From: Bacillota bacterium
GTDB taxonomy: Bacteria > Bacillota > Clostridia > Peptostreptococcales > Acidaminobacteraceae
Assembly: GCA_020161295.1 (NCBI GenBank)
Contig: JAIUOA010000002.1
Span: forward strand, 1 to 64,000
Direction of reading: 5' to 3'
Length of the DNA: 64,000 nucleotides
The notes under the pieces were generated by a model, which saw only the letters and a list, made by a program, of their open reading frames with translations, was not told the origin of the DNA and did not search any database. Shown one piece after another: positions 33,069 through 42,536 of the stretch (within the stretch, counting starts at the first letter, position 1; each line of letters opens with the position of its first letter). Made by a program: the position numbers and the translations under genes.

Positions 33069-33097
33069 TTGCAAATGTGAAACCGGTTTCCTATAAT
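33069..33097 (+). promoter_or_regulatory. Promoter with LacI-type operator, site 2
   Basis: TTGCAA (33069-33074), a 17-bp spacer and TATAAT (33092-33097) precede the sugar-binding protein gene. The same GAAACCGGTTTC palindrome (33079-33090) sits in the spacer, so both transcripts respond to one regulator. The site is close to a CcpA cre box, but its last bases differ. Confidence 0.75.
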
Positions 33098-33169
33098 GGT
33101 GTTAACAGGTCGTCTAAATCATGTGACGACTCACGCGGTTAAACTCATAAAATCCAAAGGGGGATTAAA

Positions 33170-34417
33170 ATGAAAAAGAGTCTGGCTTTATTACTAGTAC
33201 TGATGCTCGTAGGCGCGATGTTCGCAGGTTGCGCAGGTAAAACTGAAGAAGCAAAAGAAGTGGTTATCTATCAAAACAAGGTTGAAATTGGTGAACAACT
33301 CACTGCATTTGCCGCAGCTTACACTGAAGAAACTGGCGTTAAAGTAACGATTAAGACTTCAGGTGGTGACTCACCTTATGCTGAAGCACTTAAAGCAGAG
33401 TTTCAATCAGATCGTCAGCCTGACATCTTCGTTATCGAAGGTATGGGTGGTTACAACACTTGGGCAGATAAACTTGGCACTTTCGAAGGTGACGAGTGGA
33501 TTGATTTAACAGCGCTTGAGTTTGTGGTTGATGGTAAAGTCATCGGATTCCCAGTGGCTGTTGAAGCTTGGGGTATGGCATATAATGTCGATTTGCTAAA
33601 CAAAGCGGGTATCGACCCTGCAACCCTTACTTCTCAAGCAGGCTACAAAGCGGCATTTGAAAAAATCGAAAGCATGAAAGCTGAACTCGGTGTAGATTCA
33701 GCTGTGGCGATGGCTGCTGGCCCAGATATGAGATGGGTAACAGGACTTCACAACTTCAATGGCTATTTATCAGCGGGATTACCATATGGTGATACAACCG
33801 TTATTGACAAGTTAAATAATGGTGAAGCAGATATGGACCGTTTAACTCAGTATGCTGATTGGGTAGAGTTATTATTCCAATACGCTGATAAATCAGTTCT
33901 CCTTACTGGTAACTACGATGCACAAGTTGGTCAGTTTGCAACTGGTAAATCTGTATTTATTCATCAAGGAAACTGGATTGATCCATGGTTAATCTCAAAT
34001 GGCGTTACATTCCCGATGGCATTTGCACCACATGCGTCTGTTGCGGGCGAATTTGACAGTATCTTCATCGGTGCACCATCATTCTACGTACTCAACAAAG
34101 ACAGCGCTAGCACTCAAGAAGCGAAAGATTTCTTAAACTATATGGCAACTAACGAAAAAGGCCATGCTTACATGGTAAATGAAGCGAAAATGGTTCCAGC
34201 ATTTACGAATGTAACATTGACACCAGATGCACCACTCTCTGCAGACGTTGCTAAATGGGTTGCTTCAGGAAAAGCTTACACTTGGTTACAAAATGACATG
34301 CCAGATGGTTTTGGTATGAACACACTTGGACCTTTATATGAAAGCTTTGCAAAAGGTGACATCGATAAACAAACATTCATCGATCAAGTGGCAGCAAAAA
34401 TCGCAGAAAATAAATAG
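33170..34417 (+). CDS. Sugar ABC transporter substrate-binding lipoprotein
   Basis: The 415-residue protein has a lipoprotein signal with lipobox FAGC near residue 20. A mature part typical of family 1 extracellular solute-binding proteins follows: VVIYQNKVEIGEQL, PDIFVIEG, then EAWGMAYNVDLLNKAGI. It binds the disaccharide outside the cell and delivers it to the two permeases. AAGGGGG lies before ATG 33170. A hairpin after the gene probably lowers expression of the permeases relative to the binding protein. Confidence 0.9.
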   Translation: MKKSLALLLVLMLVGAMFAGCAGKTEEAKEVVIYQNKVEIGEQLTAFAAAYTEETGVKVTIKTSGGDSPYAEALKAEFQSDRQPDIFVIEGMGGYNTWADKLGTFEGDEWIDLTALEFVVDGKVIGFPVAVEAWGMAYNVDLLNKAGIDPATLTSQAGYKAAFEKIESMKAELGVDSAVAMAAGPDMRWVTGLHNFNGYLSAGLPYGDTTVIDKLNNGEADMDRLTQYADWVELLFQYADKSVLLTGNYDAQVGQFATGKSVFIHQGNWIDPWLISNGVTFPMAFAPHASVAGEFDSIFIGAPSFYVLNKDSASTQEAKDFLNYMATNEKGHAYMVNEAKMVPAFTNVTLTPDAPLSADVAKWVASGKAYTWLQNDMPDGFGMNTLGPLYESFAKGDIDKQTFIDQVAAKIAENK

Positions 34418-34432
34418 TGAACGGTTAAAACT

Positions 34433-34463
34433 AAAAAAGGGTGCTTAAAAACACCCTTTTTTT
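34433..34463 (+). terminator. Hairpin with T tract between binding-protein and permease genes
   Basis: AAAAAAGGGTG (34433-34443) pairs with CACCCTTTTTTT (34452-34463). Read-through would give fewer permease than binding-protein transcripts, a usual pattern in sugar ABC operons. Confidence 0.65.
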
Positions 34464-34494
34464 ACTAAAATTATTTGGTTGTGAAGGAGTAGCT

Positions 34495-35400
34495 ATGAAA
34501 AAACAGACGAAGGACCATCTGGTATTTTGGTTGTTTCTAGCACCGGCACTCATCTCTTTCGTGGTGGTGGTCATCATACCGTTTTTCATGGGGCTTTACT
34601 ATTCGATGACAGACTGGACTGCAGTTGCTGATAGTACACCAGTGTGGGTTGGACTAGAAAATTACAAATCCATGTTTTCGGATTTTGCTTTTAAATATTC
34701 ATTTATACGAACCTTTTTATTCAGCGTTCTGAGCGTCATTTCCATTAACTTAGTGGCACTGACATTTGCTTTCCTGGTAACACGGGAAATAAGGTTTAAA
34801 AATTTCTATCGTGCAGGTTTCTTTATTCCCAACTTAATCGGCGGTTTAGTTCTCGGTTATATTTGGCAGTTCATCTTTAAAAGTGTGGTTCCCTCTATAG
34901 GCGCACTCCTGGGAATCGACTTCATAGAAAACCTTTTATTATTAGCGGATCCCAACCTGACATTATTTGGTCTCATCTTTGCTTTTACTTGGCAGTATGC
35001 AGGCTACATCATGATGATCTATGTGGCAGCTCTACTTAATGTGCCACAAGAACTGCTCGAAGCCAGTGAAATCGACGGCGCCAATTTCTGGCAGAAGCTA
35101 ATCAGCATCACGATTCCGATGATTGCCCAAGCCTTTACCATTACATCGTTTTTAACGTTAGTCAGCTCATTTAAGCAGTACGATATCATCGTCGCTTTGA
35201 CGAATGGAGGCCCTACAGATCTCTATCAAGGACAGGTGGTCAACTCCAGTGAACTTCTAGCGATGCACATTTATAATGTCGCCTTCAAGTATAATAACAT
35301 GGCGGAAGGTCAGGCGAGAGCCATTATATTCTTCTTAGTGTTATCTGTGGTTTCGATTGCTCAAGTTTACTATAACAAAAAGAAGGAGGTGGAGATGTAA
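34495..35400 (+). CDS. Sugar ABC transporter permease (MalF-like)
   Basis: The 301-residue permease has six hydrophobic segments and the inner-membrane EAA loop EASEIDGANFWQKLISITIPM, which contacts the ATPase. It starts at ATG 34495 after AAGGAG. An earlier in-frame start would lie within the preceding hairpin. It pairs with the permease at 35400 and the ATPase at 38301 in a carbohydrate uptake type 1 transporter. Confidence 0.9.
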   Translation: MKKQTKDHLVFWLFLAPALISFVVVVIIPFFMGLYYSMTDWTAVADSTPVWVGLENYKSMFSDFAFKYSFIRTFLFSVLSVISINLVALTFAFLVTREIRFKNFYRAGFFIPNLIGGLVLGYIWQFIFKSVVPSIGALLGIDFIENLLLLADPNLTLFGLIFAFTWQYAGYIMMIYVAALLNVPQELLEASEIDGANFWQKLISITIPMIAQAFTITSFLTLVSSFKQYDIIVALTNGGPTDLYQGQVVNSSELLAMHIYNVAFKYNNMAEGQARAIIFFLVLSVVSIAQVYYNKKKEVEM

Positions 35401-36260
35401 TGGCCTCAAAAAAGAAAATTACACGTGCCTTAATTACGCTCTTAACAGTGGTCTTATTTTTAGCAACCATGTTTCCTTTCTTTATCGTCGTCATTAACGC
35501 CGCTAAATCCTCACTGGAAATCATCACAGACCCGATCGCACTTCCTGATAAGTGGTCACAGCTTTTCGCAAACATAAAAACCATCTGGACAAGTCCAAGT
35601 ATTCGTTATGCTTCCAGTGTCTATACTTCTGCGATCATCACCATCGTATCGCTCATCACGATTTCTGTGTTTTCGGCCATGGCGGCTTGGGTGCTGGTAA
35701 GAAGAAAAACCAAGGTATCCACTATTGTGTTTATCATCTTCATCAGCGGATTGGTCATTCCATTCCAGGTGGTTATGTTCCCACTGGTTTCTCTGTTTAG
35801 AATCATAAACGAAACCTTTGGCATCCAAATGCTAAGGACCTTCCACGGTATGATATTTGCGTACATCGGTTTTGGTGCACCTATGGCCGTCTTCATGTTC
35901 CACGGTTTTATTAAATCCATTCCGCTGGAGCTAGAAGAAGCAGCGCTAATCGATGGGTGTACAAAACCTCAGATCTTCTTTAAAATCGTCATGCCGATCT
36001 TAAAACCGATATTTGTGACCATCAGTATATTAAATGCGATCTGGATATGGAATGACTTTCTGCTACCTTCGCTTATACTTGGGATTGGACAGGAGCTTCA
36101 AACCATTCCACTGGCCATCGCAGCATTTGCGGGTTCCTTCGTTAAAAAATGGGACTTAATCATGACTGCGGTATTGATGGCGGCAACCCCTATTTTAATC
36201 GGATTTTTTCTCGGTCAAAAACACATTATTAAAGGTATGGTGTCTGGTTCCATCAAATGA
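35400..36260 (+). CDS. Sugar ABC transporter permease (MalG-like)
   Basis: The 286-residue second permease has six hydrophobic segments and the EAA loop LEEAALIDGCTKPQIFFKIVMPILKP. Its ATG overlaps the previous stop codon by one base, which indicates translational coupling. A short hairpin (36275-36293) without a T tract follows. Confidence 0.9.
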   Translation: MASKKKITRALITLLTVVLFLATMFPFFIVVINAAKSSLEIITDPIALPDKWSQLFANIKTIWTSPSIRYASSVYTSAIITIVSLITISVFSAMAAWVLVRRKTKVSTIVFIIFISGLVIPFQVVMFPLVSLFRIINETFGIQMLRTFHGMIFAYIGFGAPMAVFMFHGFIKSIPLELEEAALIDGCTKPQIFFKIVMPILKPIFVTISILNAIWIWNDFLLPSLILGIGQELQTIPLAIAAFAGSFVKKWDLIMTAVLMAATPILIGFFLGQKHIIKGMVSGSIK

Positions 36261-36319
36261 TATGATTTTATAAGTGGCTTAAATTCTAAGCCATTGATCA
36301 ATACAGTTTGGAGGTCAGC

Positions 36320-37348
36320 ATGAAAACTACCATCAATGAGATAGCAAGACAAGCGGGCGTATCAAAAGCCACGGTTTCCAGAGTCTTAAATGATTCAAAG
36401 CCCGTGAGCGAGGATATCAGAAAGCGCGTTTTAGAAGTGATAGAAAGCAACAATTTTAAACCCAGCTCAGTGGCTAGAAGTTTGTCCATGCGAAAGTCTC
36501 ATTTGATCGGGATCATCATTCCAGACCTTTCGAATCCAGTTTTTTCCAGAATTATCGCAGGCATCGAATCCTATATTCGAAACCTTGATTACTCTTTATT
36601 GATTACGGCAACCGATTTTGACATCGATATGAAAATTCAGCATATCCAGATTTTAAAAGACAAGGGTGTCGATGGTCTGATTTTAGTCACTGACCACGGC
36701 AATGACGCTTTCTTTCAGGCGATGATCGACTTTAAAAAGCCCATCATTATGATTGGCTCTGATAGTGCGGCAGATTCTATTCCGGTGGTTAAAATCGACA
36801 ACTACAAAGCCGCCAGTGAGGCGACGCAGTATCTCGTCGATCTCGGTCATAAGCACATCGGTATGATCAGAGGACCACTGGACGACCCTCAGTCAGGACT
36901 CGAGCGCTTTCACGGGTATCGAGATACGCTTAAAAAAGCGGGACTTTACGATGAAAACTTAGTGGTGGAAGGCTGGTATTCCTTCGATGATGGATTTGAA
37001 GGAATGGAACAGCTGCTCAATACCAAACGGGAAATGAGCGCCGTCTTTTGTGCCTGTGACCTTATGGCGGTCGGCGCCATGAAATGCGCTCACGAAAAAG
37101 GCATCGATGTCCCGAAACAGCTCTCTGTGATGGGATTTGACGATGTGGACATTGCGCGGATGTACAGCCCTTCATTGTCGACCGTTAGACAGCCTTTCGA
37201 AGAGAAGGGGAGACTTTCCATCATGACACTGGTGAAGATGATCGAGGGCAAGGATGCAAATCTTTCGTTTCAAAGTGAAATTTTACCGCATCAGATTATC
37301 GTACGAGACAGTACGGTGAAATACACAAAGGGAGCTCATAAAAAATGA
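36320..37348 (+). CDS. LacI family transcriptional regulator
   Basis: The 342-residue regulator has an N-terminal LacI HTH and hinge (TTINEIARQAGVSKATVSRVLNDSKPVS) and a periplasmic-binding-protein-like effector domain with LIGIIIPDLSNPVFSRI and SVMGFDDVDIARMYSPSLSTVRQP. ATG 36320 follows GGAGG; the TTG at 36308 is not needed. It is embedded in the sugar operon and should bind the two GAAACCGGTTTC palindromes. The effector is probably the transported sugar or a metabolite. Confidence 0.92.
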   Translation: MKTTINEIARQAGVSKATVSRVLNDSKPVSEDIRKRVLEVIESNNFKPSSVARSLSMRKSHLIGIIIPDLSNPVFSRIIAGIESYIRNLDYSLLITATDFDIDMKIQHIQILKDKGVDGLILVTDHGNDAFFQAMIDFKKPIIMIGSDSAADSIPVVKIDNYKAASEATQYLVDLGHKHIGMIRGPLDDPQSGLERFHGYRDTLKKAGLYDENLVVEGWYSFDDGFEGMEQLLNTKREMSAVFCACDLMAVGAMKCAHEKGIDVPKQLSVMGFDDVDIARMYSPSLSTVRQPFEEKGRLSIMTLVKMIEGKDANLSFQSEILPHQIIVRDSTVKYTKGAHKK

Positions 37349-38304
37349 CTTCGGTACTTTGTACAGGTGAACTGTTAATTGATTTTATCGGTGAGAACGC
37401 TCATGAAAAAATGGCGGCTCAGACCTCCTTCCTTATGAAAGCGGGAGGTGCCCCTGCAAACGTCGCCTGTGTGATTAGTACACTCGGCGGAGATTGTAGT
37501 TTTTTCGGAGCGGTAGGGCGTGATGGCTTCGGCGATTTCTTAGTGAGCACCCTTGATGCGTTTCGGGTCAACATGGTGAATCTAAAGCGTTCTGCTAAGG
37601 CGACGACATTAGCGTTTGTTTCTGTGGATGCAAACGGGGATCGCGATTTCGTATTCGTTCGCGGCGCAGATGCCGACCTAGTGCTCTCCGATTTAGATGA
37701 GACCTTCTATAAGGAATGTGGCATTCTCCACTTTGGCGCAGCCACTGCATTTTTAGAAGGTGACCTACAAAAGACTTATAAGGACTTACTTTATCGGGCA
37801 AAGTGGGATCATAAGTGCATCGTCTTTGATCCGAATTATCGCAGCGCCTTTTGGGCACATGACCAGGAGGGGTTTAAAACAGCCGTGCAGTCCTTTCTTA
37901 GCGTAGCCGATTTGATTAAGCTTAGTGATGAGGAAGCGTTGATCGTCACGGGTGAGACCGCGCTAGAAAATGCGATTGAAAGGTTAAAAGATGATTATGA
38001 GGGTGTGGTTGCCATCACTTTAGGCGCGGCAGGTGTCCGCGTATTTTGCAAGACCTATGACTTCATCGCCTCGGCCCCTGTCGTTTCGGTTAAAGATACC
38101 ACAGGTGCAGGGGACGCTTTTATCGGGGCGTTAATCTTTGCTTTAAGTGAGACCGAGGACCCGAAAAAAAGTCTTCGCGACGAAGCGATTATGAAAATTT
38201 TTGCTAAGGGTGCCAATTCTATCGCCGCACAGGTATGCACCGAATATGGGGCACTTACTGCACTTCAAAAGGTTGTTCAAGAAAGTAAACTGGGAGGTTT
38301 ATGA
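37345..38304 (+). CDS. PfkB-family fructokinase
   Basis: The 319-residue kinase has the start GELLIDFIGEN, GGAPANVACVISTLGG and the C-terminal catalytic motif DTTGAGDAFIGALIF with the catalytic aspartate. It fits fructokinases of the PfkB family and would phosphorylate the fructose released from sucrose-type disaccharides. It overlaps the LacI gene by four bases (ATGA) and the following ATPase gene by four. Confidence 0.88.
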   Translation: MTSVLCTGELLIDFIGENAHEKMAAQTSFLMKAGGAPANVACVISTLGGDCSFFGAVGRDGFGDFLVSTLDAFRVNMVNLKRSAKATTLAFVSVDANGDRDFVFVRGADADLVLSDLDETFYKECGILHFGAATAFLEGDLQKTYKDLLYRAKWDHKCIVFDPNYRSAFWAHDQEGFKTAVQSFLSVADLIKLSDEEALIVTGETALENAIERLKDDYEGVVAITLGAAGVRVFCKTYDFIASAPVVSVKDTTGAGDAFIGALIFALSETEDPKKSLRDEAIMKIFAKGANSIAAQVCTEYGALTALQKVVQESKLGGL

Positions 38305-39389
38305 TGGCTGGAGTTAAAATTTGTAAATTGAATAAGATTTATCCAAACGGATTTCACGCGGTTAAAGACGTCAACCTGGACATAGCAAACAAAGAGTTCA
38401 TGATTCTCGTCGGACCTTCTGGATGCGGAAAAACCACCACACTCAGAATGATTGCGGGACTTGAGGATATTACCACAGGTGAGATGTACATCGGCGACGA
38501 GCTCGTGAATGAAGTATCCCCAAAGGATCGTAACATCGCCATGGTTTTTCAAAATTACGCTTTATATCCACATATGTCGGTTTATGATAATATGGCGTTT
38601 GGTCTCAAACTTAAAAAAACGCCGAAGGATGAAATCGATGAGCGCATAAAAAAAGCGGCGAAAATCCTCGACATCGAAGCCTTATTGAAAAGAAAACCTA
38701 AACAGCTTTCTGGTGGTCAGAGACAGCGTGTCGCCTTAGGACGTGCCATCGTTAGAAAACCTGAGGTGTTTCTCATGGATGAACCCCTTTCAAACCTCGA
38801 TGCGAAGTTAAGGGTACAAATGCGTGCTGAGCTCATTAAACTCCATAACGAGCTGCAAACGACCTTTATCTATGTTACCCATGACCAAACGGAAGCCATG
38901 ACTATGGGAACGCGTATTTGCGTTATGAACGACGGCGTCGTTCAACAGGTCGCAGACCCACGTACCATTTATAATGCACCAGCAAACGTCTTCGTGGCGA
39001 GCTTTATCGGTGCACCACAAATGAACTTCTTTAAAGGAAAGATTGCAGATACCCCTGTGGTTGAAGTCGCATCACACGTGTTTAAATTAAGTGATCACAT
39101 GGCGGAAGTCGTAAAAAATAAAGGTAAATTTAATGCGGAAGTCATCGTCGGCATTAGACCTGAAGATATTAAACTCGGAAATTCATCTGAGGGCTTACCA
39201 GCAAAGGTGGAAGTCACAGAGCTTCTGGGAAGCGACCTTAACGTTTATTTTAAGATCGGGGAAAAAAGCTATATTATGAAGACGGAATCGTCATCTGATG
39301 TGAAAATCGGTGACACGATTTATCCGGTATTCGACATGAATAAGCTTCATTTGTTTGATTCAGAAACAGAAAAATCCCTTTTATATTAG
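38301..39389 (+). CDS. MsmX/UgpC-type sugar ABC transporter ATPase
   Basis: The 362-residue ATPase has Walker A GPSGCGKTTT, Q-loop VFQNYALYPHM, signature LSGGQRQRVALGRAI, Walker B VFLMDEPLSNLDAKLR and switch YVTHDQTEAMT. The C-terminal OB-type TOBE domain is typical of MsmX/MalK. It energises the two upstream permeases and may also serve other sugar transporters, as MsmX does. GGGAGG precedes ATG 38301; the ATG at 38304 is an alternative. Confidence 0.9.
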   Translation: MMAGVKICKLNKIYPNGFHAVKDVNLDIANKEFMILVGPSGCGKTTTLRMIAGLEDITTGEMYIGDELVNEVSPKDRNIAMVFQNYALYPHMSVYDNMAFGLKLKKTPKDEIDERIKKAAKILDIEALLKRKPKQLSGGQRQRVALGRAIVRKPEVFLMDEPLSNLDAKLRVQMRAELIKLHNELQTTFIYVTHDQTEAMTMGTRICVMNDGVVQQVADPRTIYNAPANVFVASFIGAPQMNFFKGKIADTPVVEVASHVFKLSDHMAEVVKNKGKFNAEVIVGIRPEDIKLGNSSEGLPAKVEVTELLGSDLNVYFKIGEKSYIMKTESSSDVKIGDTIYPVFDMNKLHLFDSETEKSLLY

Positions 39390-39405
39390 TGAGGTGGCGC
39401 AACAC

Positions 39406-42312
39406 ATGTGGAAGCTTAAGACAAATCTGTACCAAGTGGACCGTCAGATGCTGGATGAAAGTCTATATATGATTGGTAATGGCTATATTGGCGTTCGTGG
39501 CAGCTTTGAAGAGGGTTACCCTGAAGGACCGTCCATTCGTGGAACCTATATTAACGGGCTCTATGACCGTGTACCGATGGTTCATGCAGAGATGGCCTAT
39601 GGTTTTCCTGTGGAACAAGATAAGCAGCCTCGCATCGTTGATACGCAAACCTGCGAAATCTATGTTGATGGTGAAATGGTCCAGCTAAAGCCTGGCCAAA
39701 CCCTTGATTATGAACGCAGTATCGATTTTCAAACGGGCGAATCGGTAAGAAGCTATGTCTATATTACACGAGAGGGAAAGCATGCTTATGTGTCCTTCCA
39801 TAGACTCGCATCGTTTCATCAAAAAAACACCTTGATTTATAAAATCGAGGTTCAGTTCGAGGGTGATATCGAACTGAGAAGCGTTTGTGACACAGAGATT
39901 GAAAACTATACAAATCCGAACGACCCTCGGACAGGACAGGGGCATAGCCGTTTAATGAAGCTGGTTTCATTAGAATCAGAGGGACATCACGTGCATGCGC
40001 TGATGCAGACGAAGCAAACACAAATCGAGCAGGCGGTATCGATCCTTCATAATATTCATGCCAGTGGCCCCTATCAGGTTAGTCATCATCGTTCCGATGG
40101 AAAACTGACAACCGTTATTAAATCGAAAAATCAAATCGTGCTTGAAAAGCGATGCTTTTTTACAGATGGCCTCAGGGAGCGTTTTCCACTTGAAGCCTCA
40201 AAACAGTTGATGTCCGAATCGCGTGCCTATCATTATGAAGAATATGTCTATCATCAAAAGCTCATACTCGACGACTTTTGGATTAATGCGGGCATCGAAA
40301 TCGAAGGCGCACCTGAAGACCAAAATGCCATTAGAATGATGCAGTTTAGCCTTCTTCAATCGATTGGAACAGACGAGTACTCAAACGTCGCAGCAAAGGG
40401 ATTGTCCGGCGAGGGCTATGAAGGCCATTATTTCTGGGATACTGAAATCTATGTCATCCCCGTGTTCCTTATGAATCAGCCTGAAAAAGCGAAACGCCTT
40501 TTAGAGTACCGTTATCATATCCTACCTCATGCGAAAGAGCGCGCCTTAGAGCTTGGACACAACCGTGGTGCAGCCTATGCATGGCGTACGATCTCGGGCA
40601 TCGAATGTTCGGGGTATTTTCCAGCAGGGACAGCGCAGTATCATATCAATGCAGATATCGCTTATGCGTTTATCCAGTATTATCTCTATACAAACGACTT
40701 TGATTTCATCGTCGATAAGGGAGCAGAGGTTATCCTGGAAACAGCGCGACTCTGGATGGAAATAGGCCACTTTTATAAAGGTGCATTTCATATTCATGAC
40801 GTTACAGGACCGGATGAGTATACCGCCATCGTTAATAATAACTATTATACGAATGCCATGGCGAAGTATCATCTCGACTGGGCACACCGTTTTTATGAGA
40901 TGTTAACGCAGCCAGCTGATGCCGCCATCCGCGCGAAAGCAGAAGATTTGTGCCAGCGCCTACAGATTTCCAGTGACGAAATTCATAGGATGAAACAAGC
41001 ATCTGATCAGATGTATTTTCCCTACGATTCGGAATTAAAGCTATATGCGCAAGATGACGCTTTTCTTTCGAAACCGATATGGCCATTTGAATCTGCTGAT
41101 CCTGATAAAAAACCACTTCTCCTTCACTATCACCCGCTCCACATATACAGGCATCAAGTCCTGAAACAAGCGGATACTGTTCTGGCGCATATGCTTTTGG
41201 AACAATACGCAAGTCTGGACGACATTACACGTGCGGTTGCCTATTATGAAAAAATCACCACCCACGACTCATCGCTATCGAGCTGTATTTATGGCATCAT
41301 GGCTTCTCGCATCGGCGAACATGATAAAGCCTATGATTATTTTAAAGAATCTGTAATCCTGGATCTCCAGGATACCCATAAAAACACCAAGGACGGCCTT
41401 CACATGGCGAATATGGCGGGAACCATCCTCAGTGTGACCGCGGGATTCGGTGGTCTTCGTATCACAGAAGATGGGCTCCAGCTTAGACCGGTTAAACCGA
41501 AAGCGTGGAAACAGTTTTCATATAAAATCCAGTACCATGGGCGCTTAATACAAGTGGTCATCGGAGAAGAGACGAAAGTGAATCTCTTAAAAGGGGCGCC
41601 ATTAACCATTAAGCTATGGGATAGCGCCTACGAACTCACTAAGGAATCACATCCTGTTAAAGGCGTCATCTTCGATCTAGATGGGGTGCTGACCGAAACC
41701 AGTAAAGCGCATTTCGAAGCGTGGCGAGACCTTGCGCACAGCTTAGGTTTTGAAGTGCCGCATCGACTTGAGGATGAGGTTCGGGGCATATCACGAATGG
41801 ATTCCTTAGAATGTGTTCTGGCATATAGCGAATCTGAAGCATTAAAAAACCTCCTTCATGATGAAAAGGTCGCTTTAGCCACACAGAAAAATGAGATGTA
41901 TCTGAAACGAATCGAGCAGTATAACCCCATGGATTTATCTCCGGGTGCGAGGGAGCTTCTAGACTTCCTAAAAGAAAAAGGACTAAAGCTAGCACTGGCT
42001 TCAGCCAGTAAAAATGCCCCGTTTCTTTTAAAGGCCATGGAAATCGATCATTATTTCGATGCCGTGGTGAATCCAGGTGAAATCGCAAACGGGAAACCCG
42101 CACCGGACATTTTCCTTCGGGCTTGTGAACTTTTAGGACTTCAGCCGGCAGAATGCATCGGCATCGAGGATGCCTATGCAGGGATTGAAAGCATACATGC
42201 CGCAGGCATGAAAGCCATCGGAATCGGATCAAAAGAGGTGCTCACGAACTGTAAAGATGTCGTCAGTGGACTTGAGTCCATCTGCAGCATCATCAGTAAT
42301 GAAATCATGTAA
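39406..42312 (+). CDS. GH65 phosphorylase fused to beta-phosphoglucomutase
   Basis: The protein is 968 residues. Residues 1 to about 745 form a GH65 glycoside phosphorylase (maltose, kojibiose, trehalose or nigerose type), with the catalytic glutamate in DVTGPDEYT (E471) and the barrel stretches EGYEGHYFWDTEIY and CSGYFPAGTAQYHINADIAYAF. From about residue 752 a HAD beta-phosphoglucomutase follows (GVIFDLDGVLTETSKAH, FEAWRDLA, IEDAYAGI). Phosphorolysis would give beta-glucose-1-phosphate, which the fused mutase turns into glucose-6-phosphate. GAGGTGG precedes ATG 39406. The two activities are usually separate, adjacent genes. Confidence 0.88.
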   Translation: MWKLKTNLYQVDRQMLDESLYMIGNGYIGVRGSFEEGYPEGPSIRGTYINGLYDRVPMVHAEMAYGFPVEQDKQPRIVDTQTCEIYVDGEMVQLKPGQTLDYERSIDFQTGESVRSYVYITREGKHAYVSFHRLASFHQKNTLIYKIEVQFEGDIELRSVCDTEIENYTNPNDPRTGQGHSRLMKLVSLESEGHHVHALMQTKQTQIEQAVSILHNIHASGPYQVSHHRSDGKLTTVIKSKNQIVLEKRCFFTDGLRERFPLEASKQLMSESRAYHYEEYVYHQKLILDDFWINAGIEIEGAPEDQNAIRMMQFSLLQSIGTDEYSNVAAKGLSGEGYEGHYFWDTEIYVIPVFLMNQPEKAKRLLEYRYHILPHAKERALELGHNRGAAYAWRTISGIECSGYFPAGTAQYHINADIAYAFIQYYLYTNDFDFIVDKGAEVILETARLWMEIGHFYKGAFHIHDVTGPDEYTAIVNNNYYTNAMAKYHLDWAHRFYEMLTQPADAAIRAKAEDLCQRLQISSDEIHRMKQASDQMYFPYDSELKLYAQDDAFLSKPIWPFESADPDKKPLLLHYHPLHIYRHQVLKQADTVLAHMLLEQYASLDDITRAVAYYEKITTHDSSLSSCIYGIMASRIGEHDKAYDYFKESVILDLQDTHKNTKDGLHMANMAGTILSVTAGFGGLRITEDGLQLRPVKPKAWKQFSYKIQYHGRLIQVVIGEETKVNLLKGAPLTIKLWDSAYELTKESHPVKGVIFDLDGVLTETSKAHFEAWRDLAHSLGFEVPHRLEDEVRGISRMDSLECVLAYSESEALKNLLHDEKVALATQKNEMYLKRIEQYNPMDLSPGARELLDFLKEKGLKLALASASKNAPFLLKAMEIDHYFDAVVNPGEIANGKPAPDIFLRACELLGLQPAECIGIEDAYAGIESIHAAGMKAIGIGSKEVLTNCKDVVSGLESICSIISNEIM

Positions 42313-42384
42313 TAATTCCTAGTCATTTTATATGACCATCGCAATAATTTGTGTCCAATCTCCCAGACGGAACAAATGGTATGG

Positions 42385-42420
42385 AAACGCCCCGAGCAAT
42401 ATAAGCTCGGGGCGTTTTCT
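42385..42420 (+). terminator. Terminator of the disaccharide operon
   Basis: AAACGCCCCGAGC (42385-42397) pairs with GCTCGGGGCGTTT (42405-42417), followed by T residues. Confidence 0.85.
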
Positions 42421-42536
42421 TTTAGCGTTTTGAACTTGAGGCTGGTGGAAATTAACGTTTTAAATTATAATATGGGTAATCATACAATTACGCTTGATAA
42501 TGCAAGAAACGTCAAACACACCAGAAAGGAATAAAT

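Noticed and set aside
33079-33090. CcpA cre site in the sugar operon promoter
   Set aside because: The palindrome is close to cre, but the outer bases differ and it recurs identically at 31180, next to a local LacI gene. A dedicated operator is the simpler reading, although CcpA binding cannot be excluded.
41666-42232. Long antisense open frame (188 codons) opposite the GH65-mutase gene
   Set aside because: It mirrors the codon pattern of the real gene, has no ribosome site and shows no family features. Similar antisense frames at 61352-61771, 49464-49856 and 62319-62534 were rejected for the same reason.
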